DNA from: Nanobdellota archaeon
Lineage (GTDB): Archaea; Nanobdellota; Nanobdellia; Woesearchaeales; GW2011-AR9
Length of the DNA stretch: 5,404 nucleotides
Assembly: GCA_030695685.1 (NCBI GenBank)
Contig: JAUYPT010000071.1
Coordinates: 1-5,404, forward strand
Direction: 5' to 3'
Shown: positions 1-3,822 of the stretch, one piece after another
Layout of the letters: the number at the start of each line of letters is the position of its first letter
How positions within the stretch are numbered: the stretch's first letter is position 1
The notes under the pieces: model-generated
Seen by the model: only the letters and a program-made list of their open reading frames with translations
Told to the model about the DNA's origin: nothing
The model's database searches: none
Translations under genes and position numbers: made by a program

Positions 1-2
1 GG

Positions 3-140
3 GCTATTCAGAAAAAGAATAGCATTAGCAAAATGGTTAGAAAGATACAAGAAAATATTTCAGAATGTTTGTTCTTTATAAATGAAAATCAGTCAATCAA
101 GAAATTCTTCGACGAACTAAGGAGAAAGTGTCAAACATGA
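3..140 (+). CDS. Unknown protein, C-terminal end only (gene starts before the window)
   Basis: An open frame runs from the window edge to a TGA at 138-140, leaving 45 residues that end KKFFDELRRKCQT. It is rich in Lys, Glu, Asn and Ile and could be a helical tail, with hydrophobic stretches too short for a membrane span. An internal ATG lies at 33, but nothing before it looks like a promoter or SD, so I treat this as the 3' end of a longer gene. No family can be recognised from this piece. The reading could be chance in AT-rich DNA, but a stop-free frame followed by a fresh BRE/TATA promoter at 200-218 supports a gene end here. Confidence 0.45.
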   Translation, partial: AIQKKNSISKMVRKIQENISECLFFINENQSIKKFFDELRRKCQT

Positions 141-199
141 CAATTAATATAAACAGATCGCGTTATTTTGGTGTAGTACCTTAATAGTAGTTAAAAATA

Positions 200-218
200 C
201 GAAAAGTTTAAATATAAA
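200..218 (+). promoter_or_regulatory. Archaeal BRE + TATA element
   Basis: An A-rich BRE-like run (CGAAAAG) directly precedes TTTAAATATAAA at 207-218. With usual archaeal spacing, transcription would start near 236. That is just before the two stem-loops at 249-333 and gives a leader of roughly 120 nt for the lipoprotein gene at 360. A weaker alternative (TTTTAAAG, 303-310) lies inside the second stem-loop. Confidence 0.5.
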
Positions 219-248
219 GACTATTTTTACGCAATTAAGAATATATAG

Positions 249-333
249 AGAACTGCGCAGTTTAGACAACAATTGTGCGCAGTTCTAATCTGTATAACTG
301 CGTTTTAAAGTGTAGTATAAGCTACGCAGTTAT
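249..333 (+). promoter_or_regulatory. Tandem stem-loops sharing an AACTGCG motif in the leader of the gene at 360
   Basis: Two perfect inverted repeats follow one another. The first pairs 249-259 (AGAACTGCGCA) with 276-286 (11 bp, 16-nt loop). The second pairs 294-303 (ATAACTGCGT) with 324-333 (10 bp, 20-nt loop). The left arm of the first extends into a 12-bp perfect DNA palindrome, AACTGCGCAGTT, at 251-262. All four arms carry the same core (AACTGCG or its complement), so arms of one hairpin could also pair with those of the other, and a degenerate copy (AACTGAG) sits at 344-350. This may be a structured RNA leader, a small RNA, or a cluster of protein operator sites; the sequence alone does not decide. 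Confidence 0.5.
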
Positions 334-359
334 CCATAATCATAACTGAGGTATACAAA

Positions 360-743
360 ATGACTATTATCAATAAAATCCAATCATCCGTGCTTGCGTT
401 AGGTCTAGGAGTATCAGCTTTACCAGGATGCGCAACTACACCAAAAGTCACACCAGAAGAGAAATTTTTGGTTCCAGAGGGGTATTCGACACGACCCCTT
501 ACTAATTGGAAGTCTGAAAAAGAAACTATAAAAACTCTTGCTGGAATATATGCAGGAACGGTTGAAGTAAAAAGAACGGCAAGTGGAGGATATTTTATTA
601 AATCTCGTCCTTCTGCCCATCAGGATCTTCATATCTATATCGAAAGAGTGTTACAAGAAGTAGATACAAATAGAGATGAAATTATTACCATCCAAGAATT
701 ACGAGATTTGGAAGCTAAATTGTTTGAAGAATATTCACAATAG
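360..743 (+). CDS. Putative lipoprotein/secreted protein with a single EF-hand
   Basis: 127 aa. The N-terminus looks like a signal peptide: Lys6, a hydrophobic run at about 10-21, then LPGC (21-24), which resembles a lipobox with Cys24 as the lipidated residue. Pro at -2 is unusual, so cleavage without lipidation is also possible. Near the C-terminus residues 102-113 fit an EF-hand loop: Asp102, Asn104, Asp106, hydrophobic Ile109 and Glu113 at positions 1, 3, 5, 8 and 12, flanked by predicted helices (HIYIERVLQEV before, ELRDLEAKLFEEY after). Position 6 is Glu rather than the usual Gly. A single Ca2+-binding hand on a surface-anchored protein is the best reading; the middle section is unrecognised. 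The start is the first ATG after the stem-loop leader, with GAGG at 348-351 as a possible weak SD. A T-rich run follows the stop. Partner and role are unknown. Confidence 0.75.
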   Translation: MTIINKIQSSVLALGLGVSALPGCATTPKVTPEEKFLVPEGYSTRPLTNWKSEKETIKTLAGIYAGTVEVKRTASGGYFIKSRPSAHQDLHIYIERVLQEVDTNRDEIITIQELRDLEAKLFEEYSQ

Positions 744-771
744 ATTTTTCCTATATTTTATTTTTTCTTCT
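744..771 (+). terminator. T-rich terminator after the EF-hand lipoprotein gene
   Basis: Immediately after the stop codon the coding strand reads as clusters of T (TTTTT, TTTTA, TTTTTTC) without a hairpin. This matches the oligo-T signals that terminate archaeal RNA polymerase. The call rests on composition only. Confidence 0.4.
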
Positions 772-823
772 AATCATTTACGCTGCTACTTACTTTGATG
801 ACAGAGCTTTTTCTCCCACAATC

Positions 824-833
824 TTTATAAATA
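824..833 (+). promoter_or_regulatory. TATA element for the eS6 gene
   Basis: TTTATAAATA lies about 90 nt before the eS6 start. Expected transcription start is near 854, giving a leader of about 65 nt. The leader holds a short hairpin (GGCAG 862-866 with CTGCC 873-877, 6-nt loop) and a GGGGAG element at 905-910, eight bases before the ATG, that can serve as Shine-Dalgarno. Confidence 0.5.
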
Positions 834-918
834 ATTGTTATAATGCTAACCCTGCTGAGTCGGCAGTATCATCTGCCTGAACTGATCGAACGTTCTTTGG
901 GCTCGGGGAGACATAAAA

Positions 919-1362
919 ATGGTTGAATTTAAACTGGTCTTAGCGACCAAAAATGGTAAAAGTTATCAAAAGGATATCAAAAGTCCGGATGCGGATTCTT
1001 TAACGAAATACCGGATAGGCGATACTGTGAAGGGAGATGCTTTTGGTTTTTCCGGGTATGTTTTTATGGTTACCGGCGGTTCTGATACTGCTGGTTTTCC
1101 CATGCGTAAAGGGATTCAATCACCACGAAAAAAGATTTTGACCGGGAAGGGCGTTGGATTTTCCGGAAAAAAAAGGGATGGCAAGAACCAGCCAGGCTTA
1201 TTAAAACGCCGTACGGTGTGCGGTGAAATGATTACGAAGACTACCCGTCAGATCAATCTACAGGTCCTGACAGAAGGCTCCCCAAGATTAGCTGGGGAAG
1301 AAGCTGAAGGATCTGCTGCGGGAGAGAAAACTCTTGAAACGGTAGAAGAACCGGCTGAGTAA
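919..1362 (+). CDS. rps6e: 30S ribosomal protein eS6
   Basis: 147 aa. A small-subunit ribosomal protein of the eukaryotic/archaeal S6e family. The signature GGSDTAGFPMR is at residues 53-63, after the G-hxG-(F/Y)-GYVF strand region at 40-52. It is followed by a basic stretch (PRKKIL, GVGFSGKKRDGK) and the conserved RRTVCGEMI at 97-105, where the usual family form is close to RKTVRGNTI; Cys101 replaces a usual basic residue. Conserved QINLQVL (111-117) ends the core. A 27-residue acidic, Ala/Glu-rich tail (121-147) follows and looks lineage-specific. Total length is slightly above the ~125-residue core common in archaea. The start is fixed by the MVEFKLVL N-terminus, typical of the family, and by a GGGGAG SD at 905-910. 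Base composition is clearly less AT-rich than the genes on either side. Confidence 0.95.
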   Translation: MVEFKLVLATKNGKSYQKDIKSPDADSLTKYRIGDTVKGDAFGFSGYVFMVTGGSDTAGFPMRKGIQSPRKKILTGKGVGFSGKKRDGKNQPGLLKRRTVCGEMITKTTRQINLQVLTEGSPRLAGEEAEGSAAGEKTLETVEEPAE

Positions 1363-1364
1363 AC

Positions 1365-1378
1365 TTTAAATATTTAAA
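1365..1378 (+). promoter_or_regulatory. TATA-like palindrome between eS6 and the multi-TM gene
   Basis: TTTAAATATTTAAA is a perfect 14-bp palindrome starting two bases after the eS6 stop codon. TTTAAATA at 1365-1372 is centred about 26 nt before the ATG at 1395, which would give a leaderless transcript. An AGGA at 1386-1389 could alternatively act as a weak SD on a transcript reading through from eS6. Confidence 0.4.
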
Positions 1379-1394
1379 CTAAATTAGGAACACT

Positions 1395-1832
1395 ATGGAA
1401 ATACCATGGTTATTCTGGTTAATAGTATTTACTTTCTGTGTTCCACAGGTTTTCCTAATACTTTTTACAATTATATCTTACAAACAATGGCATAAACATA
1501 AAACTTCTGTGTGGAAAGCGGCTTTTATTTCATCTTTTTTTTCAATGAGTATTCTTCTTCTTATAACTTTAATATCTCTTATTTTTATAGCTTTAGAACC
1601 TTATTCTATTTATTTGTTGTTATTAATACTAAGTATTATTCCTTATTTTTTAGGTCTTCTTGTCTTAGGGTGGGCATTACTCATCGTATTTTTTACGGTC
1701 AAAGCAAGAATTAAGAAAGAAGTTACGGATATAAAACAATGGCAGTTAATGCTTGCAATAATCTTAATGATTTTAATCCTAATAATAGCTTTAGGAAGGA
1801 TTATCCACTTAGATTCTTTGTATTTAGAATAA
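1395..1832 (+). CDS. Hypothetical small multi-pass membrane protein
   Basis: 145 aa, dominated by hydrophobic residues. Four membrane segments are visible: about 5-28, 42-67, 71-102 (long, possibly kinked at Pro83) and 116-137. Connecting loops are short. The loop after the first span is basic (KQWHKHK, 30-36), as is the one before the last span (KARIKKE, 103-109), suggesting both face the cytoplasm and that both ends lie outside; this follows the positive-inside rule and is not certain. No catalytic motif or known family is recognised. It sits 32 nt behind eS6 on the same strand but has its own TATA-like element, so a shared operon is not required. Codons are strongly A/T-rich, in contrast to eS6, which fits a fast-evolving or lineage-specific gene. 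Confidence 0.7.
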   Translation: MEIPWLFWLIVFTFCVPQVFLILFTIISYKQWHKHKTSVWKAAFISSFFSMSILLLITLISLIFIALEPYSIYLLLLILSIIPYFLGLLVLGWALLIVFFTVKARIKKEVTDIKQWQLMLAIILMILILIIALGRIIHLDSLYLE

Positions 1833-1859
1833 TTATTGTTTTAGCCCAAAACCATACTT

Positions 1860-1867
1860 TTTTATAC
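1860..1867 (+). promoter_or_regulatory. TATA element for the 59-aa protein, inside a T-rich run
   Basis: TTTTATAC is centred about 26 nt before the ATG at 1890, predicting a leaderless transcript. The surrounding T-rich run (1858-1880, with TTTTTT and TTTTTC clusters on the coding strand) could also terminate transcription of the preceding membrane-protein gene. Confidence 0.45.
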
Positions 1868-1889
1868 TTTTTCTTCTTTTCTCTACCCT

Positions 1890-2069
1890 ATGGTCGGATT
1901 TAAACAGCAGCTAGGGGTATTGAATCACGCAGTAGCTTCATGTTTTAACTTTGTTGGCAGCAAGCTTACAAATTTTAAGAATCTTAGTCTTGGAGAGCAG
2001 GTATCCTACTCATCGATTGGCGTTGGCATGATCTTAATCATGGTTGCTGTTGTTTTGTTTATCATATAA
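1890..2069 (+). CDS. 59-aa single-span membrane protein, hypothetical
   Basis: ATG at 1890, TAA at 2067-2069. The first ~38 residues are polar to mildly amphipathic (MVGFKQQLGVLNHAV near the start, KLTNFKNLSLGEQ in the middle). One hydrophobic span follows at about 43-59 (from IGVGMILIM to the C-terminus), so it is tail-anchored with almost nothing beyond the membrane. Gly residues at 44 and 46 lie at the start of the span. From memory, small proteins of this shape, with a SLGEQxSYxxxGxG lead-in to a terminal span, recur in DPANN genomes, but I know of no assigned function. Support comes from a properly spaced TATA box, mixed codon use unlike the surrounding AT-rich spacer, and a stop 15 nt from the convergent gene's stop. 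It is short enough to be missed by automatic callers. Confidence 0.65.
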   Translation: MVGFKQQLGVLNHAVASCFNFVGSKLTNFKNLSLGEQVSYSSIGVGMILIMVAVVLFII

Positions 2070-2084
2070 TGTTTAACAACCTAT

Positions 2085-2603
2085 TTAGACCAATACTTTC
2101 TTCTCCCCGGCATACAATCCCATCTTAATCATCTGGTCATACTGGTTTCGGCCAAGAGTTAAATAGCTCAGCTCAAAACTTTTAGTTTTTAATTTAGTAC
2201 ATATCTCTTCAATCGGGGCAGCATCAATATTCTCTCCAATAATTAAGACATTGGCCTTTCCTTTCTGCTGGGTGCCGTGAAGGATAATACTCTTGACTCC
2301 CCGAACATCCTTCACTGCGGCAACAAATTCTGTAACTCCGTCGAATGGGTCAAGGAATAAATCTTTCAGGAAGGCAAGGTGATTTTTCTCGCAGAAGTAG
2401 ACTTTGCTGTTTTTCCATTCTTTCCGTTGGATAATGGTGAGATCGACAAACTCCTGGAGAATCCGAAAGGTAGAGGTAATCGAAACGCCGCTTTTCTGCG
2501 CAATTTCTTTTAAGTACATCTCCTCTGAAGCATTAAGGAGGATGTGAAGTATGCCTGCCTTCTTTTTGTCAATAAGAGCTGCTAACACCTCTCTTTTGTT
2601 CAT
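2085..2603 (-). CDS. Winged-helix transcriptional regulator with degenerate nucleotidyltransferase-like C-terminal domain
   Basis: 172 aa when begun at the ATG complementary to 2601-2603 (MNKREVLAALIDKKK). Residues ~1-75 form a winged helix: helix 1, then LLNASEEMYLKEIAQKSG leading into a recognition helix VSITSTFRILQEFVDL, then a wing around IQRKEWKNSKVYFC. The C-terminal part (~88-172) begins GVKSIILHGTQQKGKANVLIIGE, which lines up with the minimal nucleotidyltransferase pattern (GS-x-R-G ... D-x-D). The Ser of the GS motif and both metal-binding Asp are missing, so catalysis is not expected; ligand sensing or dimerisation is an inference. The start is set by a strong TATA box at 2627-2636, 28 nt upstream, giving a leaderless mRNA. 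An upstream ATG would place that promoter inside the gene. It is divergent from the nitroreductase gene, with repeat operators between, so it may regulate itself, the neighbour, or both. Confidence 0.85.
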   Translation of the reverse strand: MNKREVLAALIDKKKAGILHILLNASEEMYLKEIAQKSGVSITSTFRILQEFVDLTIIQRKEWKNSKVYFCEKNHLAFLKDLFLDPFDGVTEFVAAVKDVRGVKSIILHGTQQKGKANVLIIGENIDAAPIEEICTKLKTKSFELSYLTLGRNQYDQMIKMGLYAGEKKVLV

Positions 2604-2626
2604 GATCAAGACAAAACATTTTCCAC

Positions 2627-2640
2627 TATATATAAATTTC
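2627..2640 (-). promoter_or_regulatory. BRE + TATA promoter of the wHTH regulator
   Basis: On the minus strand the sequence reads GAAATTTATATATA, a near-ideal archaeal TATA box (2636-2627) preceded by an A-rich BRE. Its centre lies about 28 nt before the ATG at 2603, so transcription should start at or within a base or two of the start codon. This is the strongest promoter match in the window. Confidence 0.7.
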
Positions 2641-2654
2641 TTTTTTGAAATCAG

Positions 2655-2692
2655 ATTCCAAAAATGAAAACACATTCCAAAAATGAAAACAC
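2655..2692. repeat. Perfect 19-bp tandem repeat (two copies) in the divergent promoter region
   Basis: ATTCCAAAAATGAAAACAC occurs at 2655-2673 and again, without mismatch or gap, at 2674-2692. On the minus strand the pair sits just upstream of the regulator's BRE/TATA (about 15 nt away). A weaker third copy (CTGATTTCA on the minus strand, 2646-2654) lies between. Paired binding sites for a regulator, possibly the adjacent wHTH protein, are the simplest reading. Confidence 0.7.
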
Positions 2693-2719
2693 CCCTGCTT
2701 GCGGCAGTGTTGTTTTTAA

Positions 2720-2778
2720 TGTTTGTTGGAAATTTATTCCTCTTATTATACACAGTGGAACTTTAAACCCAACAAACA
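2720..2778. promoter_or_regulatory. 10-bp inverted repeat upstream of the nitroreductase TATA box
   Basis: TGTTTGTTGG (2720-2729) is repeated in inverse as CCAACAAACA (2769-2778) with 39 nt between. The right arm ends about 14 nt before the TATA-like TTATAAAT at 2793-2800. It could be a pair of operator half-sites. Pairing as RNA is unlikely, because it lies upstream of the predicted start. Confidence 0.35.
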
Positions 2779-2792
2779 AATAAAAACGTTAA

Positions 2793-2800
2793 TTATAAAT
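2793..2800 (+). promoter_or_regulatory. TATA element for the nitroreductase gene
   Basis: TTATAAAT is centred about 28 nt before the ATG at 2825, consistent with a leaderless transcript. An A-rich stretch (AAAAACG) lies just upstream in the BRE position. No SD-like sequence precedes the ATG. Confidence 0.5.
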
Positions 2801-2824
2801 AGCTCAAGAATTTCATCAAACAGC

Positions 2825-3490
2825 ATGAGTGACATCCTTGAAGTGATTAAATCCCGTCGGACGATCAAGCATTTTCTTCCCAAATTTGTGTCTTGGGATA
2901 GTATTGCTCACATTATCGATGCTGCCCGTCATGCTCCTAGTTGCGGGAATGTCCAGAACTGGAAATTTATCGTTATTTTAGATCAAAATCAGAAGAATCA
3001 GATTGCAGAAGCTGCCTACGATCAAACAGATATTTCTCTCGCTGGCGCTTTAATTATTGTCTGCGCCGAGCCGGAAAAGGCAGAACGCTATTACGGCTTG
3101 CGGGGAGAACGGCTGTACAGTATTCAAAATAGTGCAGCAGCAATTCAAAATATGCTCCTGGAAGCTCAATCTTTAGGCTTAGGATCGGCGTGGATTGGCG
3201 CCTTTGATGAAGATGTTCTCCGTTCCAGTTGTGGCATTCCTCCAGAAGTGCGTCCTCAAGCTATTGTTGCTATTGGTTATCCTCAAGAAATACCACAAAT
3301 GCCTCCTAAATACCCTCTGGAAACGCTGGTGTACTTTCATAAATGGAGAAATAAAATCCGGGATCCGGCAAAATACACCAATGATATTGCCTCTATTCTG
3401 GCACGAAAGGCGCATTCTGTAACCGAAGCAATGCAGAAAAAAGGACATTCTTTCTCTCCACAACAAGACGAACTGCACGAGAATCTGTAA
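2825..3490 (+). CDS. Nitroreductase-family FMN oxidoreductase
   Basis: 221 aa. Members bind FMN, work as homodimers and use NAD(P)H to reduce nitro compounds, quinones, flavins or similar substrates; the substrate here cannot be told. Family marks are: SRRTIKHF (10-17), the FMN-phosphate contact near the N-terminus; APSCGNVQNW (37-46), matching P-S-x-x-N-x-Q-P/N-W; the central helix IQNSAAAIQNMLLEAQSLGLGSAWIGAF (100-127), especially GLGSAWIGAF; and AIVAIGYP (147-153 region). The domain ends near 175 (KWRNKI). The last ~45 residues are a charged, low-conservation tail. The start at 2825 gives the MSDILEVIKSRR N-terminus normal for the family and suits the TATA spacing; an in-frame ATG at 2723 would add 34 unconserved residues and run through the promoter. 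It is divergent from a wHTH regulator that may control it. Confidence 0.9.
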   Translation: MSDILEVIKSRRTIKHFLPKFVSWDSIAHIIDAARHAPSCGNVQNWKFIVILDQNQKNQIAEAAYDQTDISLAGALIIVCAEPEKAERYYGLRGERLYSIQNSAAAIQNMLLEAQSLGLGSAWIGAFDEDVLRSSCGIPPEVRPQAIVAIGYPQEIPQMPPKYPLETLVYFHKWRNKIRDPAKYTNDIASILARKAHSVTEAMQKKGHSFSPQQDELHENL

Positions 3491-3742
3491 TCTCAATTAT
3501 AGTAAATATGATCTCAACAAAATAGTAGAATTCTCAATGTTGAAAATATCCTTAAAGCTAAATTATATTCTTGACTATAGAAATACTTAAATAGTTATTA
3601 CTATTCCTAAAAAATAGGTTTTGGTTAAAAAGTTTGGTGGTAAAAAAGTTGTTGGTTAATTGGTTTGCTCCAATTAAAGTTCTTATTGGTTGTTGATAAT
3701 TGCTAGGTTTTGGTTGGTTCTGAAGTAGAAGAAGTTATACTC

Positions 3743-3750
3743 ATATATAA
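3743..3750 (+). promoter_or_regulatory. Probable ftsZ TATA element
   Basis: ATATATAA lies about 76 nt before the ftsZ ATG. Usual spacing puts the start near 3772, in the centre of the 16-bp palindrome, leaving a leader of about 50 nt that includes the SD. Confidence 0.45.
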
Positions 3751-3763
3751 CCTTTTGTGTGAT

Positions 3764-3779
3764 GTAACATATATGTTAC
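3764..3779. promoter_or_regulatory. 16-bp perfect palindrome at the expected ftsZ transcription start
   Basis: GTAACATATATGTTAC reads the same on both strands. It begins 13 nt after the TATA element and covers the predicted start site, the classic place for a repressor dimer in archaea. It contains its own ATATAT core, so it could also be an alternative TATA box; its promoter placement for the 3823 ATG would then give a leader of about 25 nt. Confidence 0.5.
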
Positions 3780-3810
3780 TGGGGATATGAGGGTAGATAC
3801 AACAAAAATA

Positions 3811-3818
3811 AGGTGGTG
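3811..3818 (+). promoter_or_regulatory. Shine-Dalgarno of ftsZ
   Basis: AGGTGGTG ends four bases before the ATG at 3823 and differs from the canonical GGAGGTGA by little. It decides the ftsZ start at 3823 over the in-frame ATG at 3787, which has only GGGG (3781-3784) close by. Confidence 0.7.
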
Positions 3819-3822
3819 TAAA

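Larger units (their letters stand above)
3491..3822 (+). other. 332-nt intergenic region upstream of ftsZ
   Basis: No convincing gene lies here on either strand. It holds, in order: three TCTCAA copies 20-21 nt apart (3491, 3512, 3532); a candidate BRE/TATA (GAAATACTTAAATAG, 3580-3594); a C-poor, G/T-rich tract (3615-3720) in which TAGGTTTTGGTT occurs twice (3615-3626, 3704-3715); an 8-bp hairpin (TTAATTGG 3656-3663 with CCAATTAA 3670-3677, 6-nt loop); the likely ftsZ TATA box (3743-3750); a 16-bp palindrome (3764-3779); and the ftsZ ribosome-binding site (3811-3818). The TATA at 3580-3594 would start transcription close to the first TAGGTTTTGGTT copy, so either a long ftsZ leader or a small RNA is possible. 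Confidence 0.6.

Noticed and set aside
137..184. 15-codon frame starting in an ATGA overlap with the first partial gene
   Set aside because: Too short, with no downstream continuation or motif; ATGA overlaps are frequent by chance in AT-rich DNA.
2688..2717. Imperfect hairpin (AACAC..TGC with GCA..GTGTT, three-base bulge) followed by TTTTT
   Set aside because: It lies between two divergent promoters where no terminator is needed, is weak, and overlaps the second 19-bp repeat.
2604..2753. A 50-residue N-terminal extension of the wHTH regulator (start at 2753, minus strand)
   Set aside because: It would translate through the strong BRE/TATA at 2627-2640 and the 19-bp tandem repeat, and its residues look like translated spacer. 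The ATG at 2603 suits both promoter spacing and family start.
2723..2824. Upstream ATG for the nitroreductase (34 extra residues)
   Set aside because: It overlaps the inverted repeat and TATA element, adds residues not found in the family, and MSDILEVIKSRR is the usual N-terminus.
3787..3822. Upstream ATG for FtsZ (12 extra residues)
   Set aside because: The SD AGGTGGTG is positioned for the ATG at 3823, and MEFIVEKAL fits archaeal FtsZ starts.
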